Below are positions 34,462 through 42,499 of a DNA stretch of 64,000 bases, piece after piece. The DNA comes from Pectinatus haikarae (lineage in GTDB: Bacteria > Bacillota > Negativicutes > Selenomonadales > Selenomonadaceae), in NCBI RefSeq assembly GCF_030813505.1, contig NZ_JAUSUE010000006.1, one strand, 5' to 3'. The stretch's first letter is position 1, and every line of letters starts with the position of its first letter. The position numbers and the translations under genes are program-made. The notes below the pieces were generated by a model, which did no database searches, was not told where the DNA came from, and saw only the letters and a list, made by a program, of their open reading frames with translations.

Positions 34462-34941
34462 TTATTTTTTCCGACGAAGTTTTTTTACCAGATTGCGACC
34501 AGGCAAAAGATGGATAACTTTTACACCTGTATTTTGAATACGGCGTAAAGGCGCAATTTTGACCTTGATATGAGGTTTCATATCTGAAACAGTACCAAAA
34601 TCTCCTCTGCACAAATAAGTCATTTTTGTTTCTTCAGGTTTTATAATTTTACGTAAAGCACGAACAGTTTTTTCAGGTGAATTATTTTCCTTGCAAACGA
34701 ATAAATCAATTGCAGCGTATTTTAAAGCAGGGTACACATGAATGGTGAGGTGTCCTTCATCCAAAGGAATGAAGATGACAAAATGGTTCAGATCAAAAGA
34801 TTTTACTTCAGTTTGTGAAGGAGTAAGACCATTTTTATGCAAAACATTCTTTAGAGAATCTGATAATAAAGAGGCATTGCTTAATTTTTCCGGATTGCAG
34901 TTATACATGTCAATAGCGAGCTGCCGTGCTAAAATTTTCAC
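34462..34941 (-). CDS. SpeD-like (AdoMet decarboxylase fold) protein lacking the pyruvoyl serine
   Basis: A 159-residue homologue of bacterial S-adenosylmethionine decarboxylase proenzymes. It has the family's EGHLTIH motif at 62-68, YAAIDLFVC ending at Cys83, and the N-terminal DMYNCNPEKL. In active SpeD the bond of Glu62-Ser63 is cut and Ser63 becomes the pyruvoyl cofactor. Here residue 63 is Gly (codon GGA), so this self-processing cannot occur. His68 and Cys83, catalytic in the family, are kept. The processing serine that I recall at position 55 is Val. A basic C-terminal tail (KKLRRKK) extends it beyond the usual 120-130 residues. It directly follows rpoD. A non-decarboxylase role (binding or regulation) is inferred. 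Confidence 0.8.
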   Translation of the reverse strand: MKILARQLAIDMYNCNPEKLSNASLLSDSLKNVLHKNGLTPSQTEVKSFDLNHFVIFIPLDEGHLTIHVYPALKYAAIDLFVCKENNSPEKTVRALRKIIKPEETKMTYLCRGDFGTVSDMKPHIKVKIAPLRRIQNTGVKVIHLLPGRNLVKKLRRKK

Positions 34942-34953
34942 GCAAATACTCCT

Positions 34954-36081
34954 TTATTCGAGGAAATCTTTAAGTTTTTTGCTGCGGCTGGGATGGCGCA
35001 GTTTTCGTAGCGCTTTAGCTTCTATCTGACGAATACGCTCACGTGTTACACCAAAACTTTGGCCTACTTCTTCCAAGGTTCTGGCCCGTCCGTCATCCAA
35101 ACCAAAACGAAGCCGTAATACTTTTTCTTCTCGCGGAGTAAGAGTCTTTAAAACATCTTCAAGCTGTTCTTTTAGAAGAACGAATGAAGCTGCCTCAGCT
35201 GGGGCAGGTGCATCATGGTCTTCAATAAAATCGCCAAGATGAGAATCTTCTTCTTCCCCTATAGGTGTTTCCAGAGAAACAGGTTCCTGAGCAATCTTCA
35301 TTATTTCCCTGACACGTTCGACAGTTACTTCCATTTCATTGGCAATTTCTTCAGGGGTAGGATCACGCCCTAAAGATTGCAAGAGCTGCCGTGAAACGCG
35401 GATAAGCTTGTTGATTGTTTCCACCATATGAACAGGTATTCGAATTGTACGTGCCTGATCAGCAATGGCGCGAGTTATAGCTTGTCTTATCCACCAGGTA
35501 GCATAGGTGCTGAATTTATATCCTTTGTTGTAATCAAATTTTTCTACGGCTTTTATGAGACCTAGATTACCCTCTTGAATTAAATCGAGGAAGAGCATAC
35601 CACGTCCTACATATCTTTTGGCAATGCTGACGACAAGACGCAAATTTGCCTCTGCCAGCCTTTTTTGAGCATTTATATCGCCATTTTCCATTTGTTTAGC
35701 CAATGCTATTTCTTCATCGGCATTCAGTAGAGGCACACGGCCAATTTCTTTGAGATACATACGGACAGGGTCATCAATGTTGATACCCTCAGGTATGCTC
35801 AGATCAATATCATCATCAGTCTTACTGTCAGAATCGTTTTGACCCGCGTCATCAGATAACTTCTCACTTGAATTTTCATCAACAATGTCAATGCCTTTTT
35901 TGGTAAATTTTTCATACAGATCATCTATTTCCTCCGGCGAAAGGTCAACGCTTTGCAACGCTTCCATTACTTCACCATAAGTAAGAACGCCGCCTTTTTT
36001 CTTTCCCTTTGAAAGCAGGACTTTTATGAATTCGGCACTTTGTGAGATCGCAGCAGGTGTCTGTTTAGTTGTTTGTTGCAT
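34954..36081 (-). CDS. rpoD: RNA polymerase primary sigma factor RpoD/SigA
   Basis: A 375-residue vegetative sigma-70. Region 1.1 is short and acidic. Region 1.2 starts at DDPVRMYLKEIGRVPLL. Region 2 contains NLRLVVSIAKRY, LIQEGNLGLIKAVEKFDY and FSTYATWWIRQAI, which read the -10 box. Region 4 ends with a helix-turn-helix (LEEVGQSFGVTRERIRQIEAKALRKLRHP) for the -35 box. The many TTGACA/TATAAT promoters in the window fit it. ATG 36081 is chosen over ATG 36087 because GGAGGAGG is 7 nt upstream of the former and 1 nt of the latter. It lies 54 nt after dnaG. Confidence 0.97.
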   Translation of the reverse strand: MQQTTKQTPAAISQSAEFIKVLLSKGKKKGGVLTYGEVMEALQSVDLSPEEIDDLYEKFTKKGIDIVDENSSEKLSDDAGQNDSDSKTDDDIDLSIPEGINIDDPVRMYLKEIGRVPLLNADEEIALAKQMENGDINAQKRLAEANLRLVVSIAKRYVGRGMLFLDLIQEGNLGLIKAVEKFDYNKGYKFSTYATWWIRQAITRAIADQARTIRIPVHMVETINKLIRVSRQLLQSLGRDPTPEEIANEMEVTVERVREIMKIAQEPVSLETPIGEEEDSHLGDFIEDHDAPAPAEAASFVLLKEQLEDVLKTLTPREEKVLRLRFGLDDGRARTLEEVGQSFGVTRERIRQIEAKALRKLRHPSRSKKLKDFLE

Positions 36082-36135
36082 ACACATGCCTCCTCCCCAA
36101 TAGTATATAAGAGTACAAACCAGTCTGCATAATGC

Positions 36136-37923
36136 TCAATTAACTCCATCCATTTCTTTAATAATTCGCTGAATTTCTCTAAGTTCCTGCTGAAACCCAT
36201 TATCGCCTTTTCGCTCCAGCTCATCAGCTCTTAAACTGTGTTCCAGATAACTTTTTTTCAAATATGATAGATGGATAGTTTTCAGATAATCATCCAATAA
36301 ATCAGTTTCAGCATTATTTTCATTTTCTACGATACAGCGTGATAATTCGGTGTAAGCAGTATCACTTAAAAGTTCTGAAGCGGTTATGTCACTGACAGGT
36401 TCATGATCAGCAGCCTGTCTTACTGTGTAGGATAATATTTCACGGTGATTTTTATCGGTAAATTCATCCATAGAGATAGAAGCCATAATATAATCCACAA
36501 TATCTGGTTCACGCCAGATTTTGCTGATTATGTATCTGCCGGCTTTGATAATGGCATCGTTACCAGTTCCGTCAATAGATTTCATAGATTTTATCACAGG
36601 CAAATTTGAGTGCTTACTTTTTCGTTGATGCTTTTGCAGCTCAGATCGCAGATCCGTTTCATCAATTCCCAGCGTTTGAGCCGTCCGGATTATATAACCA
36701 TTAGACTCAACTGAATTGTCTACCGAAGCCAGAACGGGAAGGATGAGAGTCACTGCTTTTAATTTGCCTTCAAGTGCCGTATAATCAATAGTATGCACTA
36801 TGTGATACAAATGAAAGTCAATAAAATTTAAAGCTTCATCAATAAGCTTGGTAAAAGCAGAGGCGCTGTGTTTGCGGATAAACTCATCAGGATCTTTTCC
36901 GTCGGGCAGGGTGATAACTTTTACGTTGGCACCACTGCCGTGTGCGATTGATAAAGCCCGTATAGTAGCCAGCTGTCCGGCTGCATCACTGTCATAGCAA
37001 AAATAAATATTGGGAGAATACCGCATAAGCTTTTTACATTGTTCAACTGTAAAGGCCGTACCCAATGAAGCAACTGTGTTGCAAATACCACTGCTTGCCA
37101 GAGCGATAGCATCCATATAACCTTCAACAACTATAGAATATTCTTGGTGGCGGATAAACTTTTTTGCCTCGTTTAGCCCAAATAATAAACGGCGTTTATT
37201 GAATAAAGCCGTTTCCGGTGAATTGAGGTATTTGGGCTGATCATTACCGAGGGTGCGGGCACCGAAGCCCACAGGCTGTCCCTTTTCATCAGCGATGGGA
37301 ATAATCAAGCGTTCTCGGAACCGATCATAGTGACCTCCTGATTTTTTCTTTACGATTAGACCAACCTGCAGCAACAATTCTACATTGATACCGCGTTTTA
37401 TAAATGCAGACGATAATTTGTCCCATCCAGGAGGTGCAAATCCCAAATGGAACTTTTCGATAATCTCCTTATTGATACCGCGTTTTTGAAGGTAAAGTAT
37501 ACCAGGTTTTCCATAGCCGGTTTTTGTAAGGCAATTATGAAAAAAGTTCTGAGCCATTTCATGAATTTTGTACAGGCTTTTTATTTCCTGTTCTTTTTTT
37601 ACTTGTATTGCTGATTTCTTCTTTTGGGGAATAGGAATGTTAAGCCGTTCGGCTTGGAGTCTTATCGCTTCTCCGTAGGAGATATTTTCTATGAGCGATA
37701 CAAATTTAAATACATTTCCCCCTTTATGGCAACCGAAGCAATAGAAAAAGCCTTCATCCGGTACTACGGAAAAGGAAGGTGTGTTTTCTCTATGAAATGG
37801 ACAACAGCCCCAATAATTATGACCGCGTTTTTTCAATGAAACATAGGAAGATACAACTTTTAAGATATCGGATGAAGAATAGACTCTTTCCACGAAATCA
37901 TTATATGAAGTATTGTCTAACAT
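36136..37923 (-). CDS. dnaG: DNA primase
   Basis: A 595-residue enzyme that makes RNA primers for replication. It has an N-terminal CHC2 zinc finger (CPFHRENTPSFSV, then FYCFGCHKGG), a catalytic RNA polymerase core with Toprim motif VVEGYMDAIAL and acidic FCYDSDAAGQLA, and a C-terminal helicase-interaction domain. ATG 37923 is preferred to GTG 37932 (GGGTG 6 nt upstream of the ATG). The dnaG-rpoD order is the standard macromolecular synthesis operon of Firmicutes. Confidence 0.97.
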   Translation of the reverse strand: MLDNTSYNDFVERVYSSSDILKVVSSYVSLKKRGHNYWGCCPFHRENTPSFSVVPDEGFFYCFGCHKGGNVFKFVSLIENISYGEAIRLQAERLNIPIPQKKKSAIQVKKEQEIKSLYKIHEMAQNFFHNCLTKTGYGKPGILYLQKRGINKEIIEKFHLGFAPPGWDKLSSAFIKRGINVELLLQVGLIVKKKSGGHYDRFRERLIIPIADEKGQPVGFGARTLGNDQPKYLNSPETALFNKRRLLFGLNEAKKFIRHQEYSIVVEGYMDAIALASSGICNTVASLGTAFTVEQCKKLMRYSPNIYFCYDSDAAGQLATIRALSIAHGSGANVKVITLPDGKDPDEFIRKHSASAFTKLIDEALNFIDFHLYHIVHTIDYTALEGKLKAVTLILPVLASVDNSVESNGYIIRTAQTLGIDETDLRSELQKHQRKSKHSNLPVIKSMKSIDGTGNDAIIKAGRYIISKIWREPDIVDYIMASISMDEFTDKNHREILSYTVRQAADHEPVSDITASELLSDTAYTELSRCIVENENNAETDLLDDYLKTIHLSYLKKSYLEHSLRADELERKGDNGFQQELREIQRIIKEMDGVN

Positions 37924-38241
37924 GATATTCACCCGTGTGCTTGAAAATTTAACGAGACAAATAAATAAGATTCTATGTTAATGTTAAATTTCCTTTAATA
38001 AAATTTGACTTAAACACAATAATTTGGAAATTGATGGTTTATAAAGAAAACAAAGCGGAAATAGCTTTTGTTTATTTTGTGCAGTTCTCCTATAAATCAG
38101 CGTATCCATAGTTTTCATTAATTTGTTTGTTATGAATTAAATTCAATAAAAATTCCTGATATCCTTTTTTTGTTGTAAATTCGTTGTTTTTTTATATCTA
38201 ATTTGTTAGGATAAGAAATATAGCATTTAGGGGGAATTAAT
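37924..38241. other. AT-rich divergent intergenic region between dnaG and pepD
   Basis: It must carry promoters for both directions, but I could not single out a convincing -35/-10 pair, nor a gene or strong hairpin. Confidence 0.5.
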
Positions 38242-39711
38242 TTGGCTGAAAATATCATATTGGAAAAAGTTCTCAAAGAATTTGGCGAACTGGCGAAAAT
38301 ACCAAGACCGTCCGGGCATGAAAAAAATGTGAGCGATTATATTGTCACAAGGCTGAAGAGTATGGGGCTTGTGGTTTATCAGGATAAATATAACAATGTA
38401 ATAGCCGAAAAAAAGGCGGCAGATGGTTTTGCTAATGTTCCTTTAGTCATGCTGCAAAGTCATATGGACATGGTTTGCATTGCTGAAGAAGGAATAACAT
38501 ACGATCCGCTTCATGATCCTATAAAAATAAAGAATGACGGGAAATTTTTATCTGCCGAGGGAACGAGTCTGGGAGCTGATGACGGTATAGGCATAGCCAG
38601 TATATTTTATCTTTTGGCGCAGAATTTTAAACATGGACCCTTGCGCGCTGTTTTCACAGTAGATGAAGAACAGGGAATGACGGGAGCCCGCGGTCTTGAT
38701 AAAAAATATCTGCAGGATGTTTCTTACATTATAAATTGCGATTCTGAAGATTATGATGTGGTAACCATAGCCAGTGCGGGCAGCGTACGTGTCAGCTTTG
38801 AGAAGAACATTAGGTTTGGTCAGCCAAGGGAAGATTTTCACAGTGCGCATATAGGTATAAAAAATTTGCTTGGCGGTCATTCGGGGACGGAAATAAATAA
38901 AAACAGATGTAATGCAATCAAAATGCTGGCACTTGTTCTGTGCAGTCTGTATGAGGAAAGAATAGATTTTGCTCTTGCCGAAATAAAAGGCGGTAGGGCT
39001 GATAATGCTATTGCCTCGGAAGCTTTTGCAGATATAGTGTACAATGCAGATCATGAAGGTAAGATAAAGATGATCTTAGAAAGGCAGGAAAAAGAATTTG
39101 GTGAAGTATATGGGGCGATAGAAAAAAATGCCAAATTTATTTTTGAGGAAACAGCCATGCCGCCGGCAGTGATCGTGGAAGAAGATGCAAAAGCATTGAT
39201 TGCGCTTCTTTGTGTTTTGCATAGTGGAGTATATGCTATGTCACAGACAGTGAATGCGCTGCCTGAATTATCTGCTAATATAGGCAGGCTGGGTGTTGCT
39301 GACAATAAAGTTTCTGTCCGCTTATTGGCAAGAAGCGCCACAAATGCCAATCTTTCTTTTATAAAAACCGCTTATAGAAATTTGTCTGAAATGAGTGGAT
39401 TTACTGCTGTATTTGCACCGACTTCACCTGCATGGAAGGGGAACCCGGACAGCGCGCTGGCAGGCATTGCCGCGGAGATATTTAAAGAACAGAATAATAA
39501 ACCGATGCGGCTTGAATTCATTCATGGCGGACTGGAGTGCAATTATTTTGCCGATAAAAAAAGCGATGCAGATATTATTTCGATAGGTCCTAATAATATT
39601 GACATCCACACTCCACAGGAAAAATTGCAGCTTGATACAGTGGTACCGCAGATACTGCTTATGATGGAAATTGTTTCAAGGATTGCAGGAAACGGCAGAA
39701 AGGCGGTATGA
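38242..39711 (+). CDS. pepD: beta-Ala-His (aminoacyl-histidine) dipeptidase PepD
   Basis: A 489-residue M20-family di-zinc peptidase that cleaves Xaa-His dipeptides. Zinc and catalytic motifs visible: RPSGHEKNVSDYI, QSHMDMVC, GTSLGADDGIGIAS, TVDEEQGMTGA and INCDSED, with a dimerisation domain inserted (LLGGHSGTEIN). TTG start with GGGGGAA upstream. Its stop overlaps the next gene start by 4 nt. Confidence 0.93.
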   Translation: MAENIILEKVLKEFGELAKIPRPSGHEKNVSDYIVTRLKSMGLVVYQDKYNNVIAEKKAADGFANVPLVMLQSHMDMVCIAEEGITYDPLHDPIKIKNDGKFLSAEGTSLGADDGIGIASIFYLLAQNFKHGPLRAVFTVDEEQGMTGARGLDKKYLQDVSYIINCDSEDYDVVTIASAGSVRVSFEKNIRFGQPREDFHSAHIGIKNLLGGHSGTEINKNRCNAIKMLALVLCSLYEERIDFALAEIKGGRADNAIASEAFADIVYNADHEGKIKMILERQEKEFGEVYGAIEKNAKFIFEETAMPPAVIVEEDAKALIALLCVLHSGVYAMSQTVNALPELSANIGRLGVADNKVSVRLLARSATNANLSFIKTAYRNLSEMSGFTAVFAPTSPAWKGNPDSALAGIAAEIFKEQNNKPMRLEFIHGGLECNYFADKKSDADIISIGPNNIDIHTPQEKLQLDTVVPQILLMMEIVSRIAGNGRKAV

Positions 39712-40847
39712 TCGGCAATATGGCTTTGAAGAAACCGCGTATTAATGCTATTGAATATATGCGCGGAATATCTATGCTGGGCGTTATAGGCATTCATGTG
39801 GGGTCTCAGTATATAATAAACACCAATGCCAATATACAGCTTATAGCCGTTTTTGAAATAATGACGAGATTTTCTGTACCGATTTTCTTCTTTATTTCAG
39901 CTTTCGGGCTTTTTTATAATTTAGATATAAATGCAAAATTTGATTATTCGCAGTTTATGAAAAAACGTTTTAAGACGGTTTTGGTGCCATATTTTGTGTG
40001 GTCGTTTTTTTATACAGCTCTTTATGCGGTCAGATATAATGACCCTTCTGTATTGAACCCCTTCCATATGGTTTATTTGTTGTTTTTCGGGATCGCTTCT
40101 TATCAGTTATATTTTATGGTTATACTTATATGGTTTTACTTATTTATGCCGCTATGGATATATATGGTCAAGCACAGCAGCAGGAAGAGCTTTTTTCTCT
40201 TACTGCTTGCCCAGATAGTTTTTGATTACTATTCCAGCTTTATAATGAATCCCTACGGTATAATAAATCCTCTTATAAAAGATCTGCTTGTGTATCGGTT
40301 GAATTATTGGGTTGTTCATTATGTATTCATATTTATTTTAGGCGGGTTTCTGGCGGTACATTTTGAAAAATTTCGGGCATTTATGAAAGAAAGACGTAAA
40401 TTTATAAGAATGTTTTTTATAGCTTCTCTTGCAGGACTTTTGGGATATTATTATTACTGCATTTTTGCGGAAGGTTATACAGCCTTGGAAGCAATCAATA
40501 CGGCACATCAGCTTTCACCGGCAGGAATGATTTATACAATAGGGGCGGTTATATTTTTATTCAGTGAATTCTGCAATTGCAGATATCCTGAGTCTGTGAA
40601 AAGTTTTTTCTCTCTTTTGGGACAACATTCTTATTTTGCATATTTATGTCATCCCATATTTATATCTGTGCTTGCCGCCGTTATGGTCAAACTTAATCTT
40701 GTTATGACAGCGGTAAGCAGCATGATATTTTATGCAGCGGTGGTATTTTTGTCTATCATCGCGGCTGTTTTCTGCAGGTGTTTTTCAGAGAAATATTGTC
40801 CGTATATTAATTTCCTGACAATCGGTATATATCCCAAACATAAATAA
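39708..40847 (+). CDS. membrane acyltransferase, OafA/acyltransferase-3 family
   Basis: A 379-residue protein with about ten membrane helices. The N-terminal INAIEYMRGISMLGVIGIHVGS carries the conserved Arg and His of acyltransferase-3 proteins, which move acyl (often acetyl) groups onto extracytoplasmic sugars such as O-antigen, peptidoglycan or exopolysaccharide. No SGNH partner domain is fused at the C-terminus. The ATGA overlap with pepD suggests coupling; ATG 39720 is an alternative start. The acceptor sugar is unknown. Confidence 0.85.
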   Translation: MIGNMALKKPRINAIEYMRGISMLGVIGIHVGSQYIINTNANIQLIAVFEIMTRFSVPIFFFISAFGLFYNLDINAKFDYSQFMKKRFKTVLVPYFVWSFFYTALYAVRYNDPSVLNPFHMVYLLFFGIASYQLYFMVILIWFYLFMPLWIYMVKHSSRKSFFLLLLAQIVFDYYSSFIMNPYGIINPLIKDLLVYRLNYWVVHYVFIFILGGFLAVHFEKFRAFMKERRKFIRMFFIASLAGLLGYYYYCIFAEGYTALEAINTAHQLSPAGMIYTIGAVIFLFSEFCNCRYPESVKSFFSLLGQHSYFAYLCHPIFISVLAAVMVKLNLVMTAVSSMIFYAAVVFLSIIAAVFCRCFSEKYCPYINFLTIGIYPKHK

Positions 40848-40851
40848 AATC

Positions 40852-40880
40852 TTGCATTAGCAGTAAAGTTATGATATATT
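40852..40880 (+). promoter_or_regulatory. promoter of rpmB
   Basis: TTGCAT (40852-40857), a 17-nt spacer, and TATATT (40875-40880), 50 nt before the rpmB ATG. Confidence 0.6.
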
Positions 40881-40929
40881 ATTTCTATTGTGTGTTATTC
40901 AATGAGCTTATTAAGGAGGCGTATTATAG

Positions 40930-41124
40930 ATGGCAAATGTTTGTGAAATTTGTGGTAAGGGTGAAATGGCGGGAATGAATGTCAGCCATTCTCATTTGAA
41001 GACAAAGCGTACATGGAAGCCTAATATTCAGCGTGTGCACGCGGTTGTAGATGGTGAAGTGAAGAGCATCAATGTCTGCACTCGGTGTATGCGTACCAAC
41101 AGTAAAGTCCAGCGTGCTAATTAA
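40930..41124 (+). CDS. rpmB: 50S ribosomal protein L28, zinc-binding form
   Basis: A 64-residue large-subunit protein. Two CxxC pairs (CEIC near the N-terminus and CTRC near the C-terminus) form a zinc ribbon, so it is the C+ form rather than the zinc-free paralogue. SHSHLKTKRTWKPNIQ is the family signature. AAGGAGG precedes ATG. It has its own promoter and terminator. Confidence 0.97.
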   Translation: MANVCEICGKGEMAGMNVSHSHLKTKRTWKPNIQRVHAVVDGEVKSINVCTRCMRTNSKVQRAN

Positions 41125-41148
41125 TTTGCGCTCTCTACTTTTATAGAG

Positions 41149-41177
41149 CCCTTATCCCAAAAGGATAGGGGTTTTTT
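41149..41177 (+). terminator. intrinsic terminator after rpmB
   Basis: CCCTTATCC (41149-41157), short CAAAA loop, GGATAGGGG (41163-41171), then six T. Confidence 0.9.
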
Positions 41178-41207
41178 CTATTTGATTTTAATCAGTCAGG
41201 AGAAAAA

Positions 41208-42458
41208 ATGTTTTCAGAAAAGATATTACAAGCAAGAGATGAGGCATTGAAGGAATGCCAGCCGTATTTTGTCTGTCCTGATAAAATGGCAGAAAAAAAT
41301 ACGCTGAAGATTTTGAACGCAATGAGGAAAGTAAAAGTTTCTGAAGCCCATTTTAACACTTCCAGCGGTTATGCCTACGATGATATAGGCAGGGGAAAAC
41401 TTGAGGAGCTTTATGCTTGGGTATTTAAGACTGAAGCGGCGCTTGTCAGAACACATTTTGTGTCTGGAACGCATACTTTGGCAACAGTTTTATTCGGAAT
41501 TCTGCGGCCGGGAGATGAATTGACGGCGGTAATGGGCGCACCTTATGATACGATGCGAACTGTTATAGGACATGAAAAAGATATTCCGGGATCTTTAAAG
41601 GAATTCAACATTGGGTATAGACAGGCAGAATTAACTGAGGACGGACATGTGGATTATGAAGCGGTGAGAAGATGTATAAATGAAAAAACGAAAATGGTTT
41701 TAATACAGCGCTCACGCGGATATAGTATGAGACCCACATTGACAGTAAAGGATATAGAAAATATATGCGGTTTCGTGAAAAATGTAAAATCGGATTGTAT
41801 ATGTTTTGTGGATAATTGCTATGGTGAGTTTATTGAAGAAAGAGAACCGACAGAAGTTGGTGCTGATATAATAGGAGGGTCTTTAATAAAAAACCCCGGT
41901 GGGGGATTAGCGCCGACCGGAGGGTATATCGCAGGCCGGAAAAAATTGGTGGACCTGGCCTCTTATCGTCTTACCTCTCCGGGAATGGGGGCGGAGCTTG
42001 GCGCATCACTTTCAAATAATCGATTGCTTTTTCAAGGTTTGTTTCTGGCACCGCATGTGGTGGCGCAGGCAGTGAAAAGTGCTGTATTTGCTGCAGCTTT
42101 TTTCAGCAGGCTGGGATATAATGTACGGCCGGATATCAATGATAAGCGCGGTGATATAATACAGGCCATCGAATTAAAAACAAGAGAAAAACTTATTGCT
42201 TTTTGCCGCGGCATACAGAAATATTCACCGGTAGATTCTTTTGCCGCGCCTGAGCCGTGGGATATGCCGGGTTATACGGATCAAGTGATAATGGCAGCAG
42301 GAACCTTTATTCAGGGAGCGTCCATAGAACTGAGTGCGGACGGACCGATGCGCAGCCCGTATGCTGTATATATGCAAGGCGCACTTACTTTTGAACATGG
42401 GGTTATAGCTGCTATGGGGGCAGCACAAGAAATGGAAAATATAAAGAATGGAAAATAA
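41208..42458 (+). CDS. methionine gamma-lyase family (YnbB / aluminium resistance-like) PLP enzyme
   Basis: A 416-residue fold-type I PLP enzyme of the Cys/Met-metabolism clan. The presumed Schiff-base lysine is in GGSLIKNPGGGLAPTGGYIAG. An aspartate for the pyridine nitrogen lies in CFVDNCYGEFIEEREPTE, and THFVSGTHTLA is the phosphate-side loop. The family is annotated as methionine gamma-lyase or aluminium resistance protein, and the physiological substrate is unsettled. CAGGAG precedes ATG. The stop codon lies inside the left arm of the terminator at 42451. Confidence 0.88.
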   Translation: MFSEKILQARDEALKECQPYFVCPDKMAEKNTLKILNAMRKVKVSEAHFNTSSGYAYDDIGRGKLEELYAWVFKTEAALVRTHFVSGTHTLATVLFGILRPGDELTAVMGAPYDTMRTVIGHEKDIPGSLKEFNIGYRQAELTEDGHVDYEAVRRCINEKTKMVLIQRSRGYSMRPTLTVKDIENICGFVKNVKSDCICFVDNCYGEFIEEREPTEVGADIIGGSLIKNPGGGLAPTGGYIAGRKKLVDLASYRLTSPGMGAELGASLSNNRLLFQGLFLAPHVVAQAVKSAVFAAAFFSRLGYNVRPDINDKRGDIIQAIELKTREKLIAFCRGIQKYSPVDSFAAPEPWDMPGYTDQVIMAAGTFIQGASIELSADGPMRSPYAVYMQGALTFEHGVIAAMGAAQEMENIKNGK

Positions 42459-42499
42459 AAGCATGACCCGGATTTTTTCCGGGTCATGCTTTTATTTTC
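42451..42499. terminator. bidirectional terminator between the lyase and SGNH hydrolase genes
   Basis: A 21-bp perfect inverted repeat (42451-42471 with 42479-42499), core GCATGACCCGG, with A-rich and T-rich flanks. Both convergent genes end within it (stops at 42458 and 42492). Confidence 0.92.
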
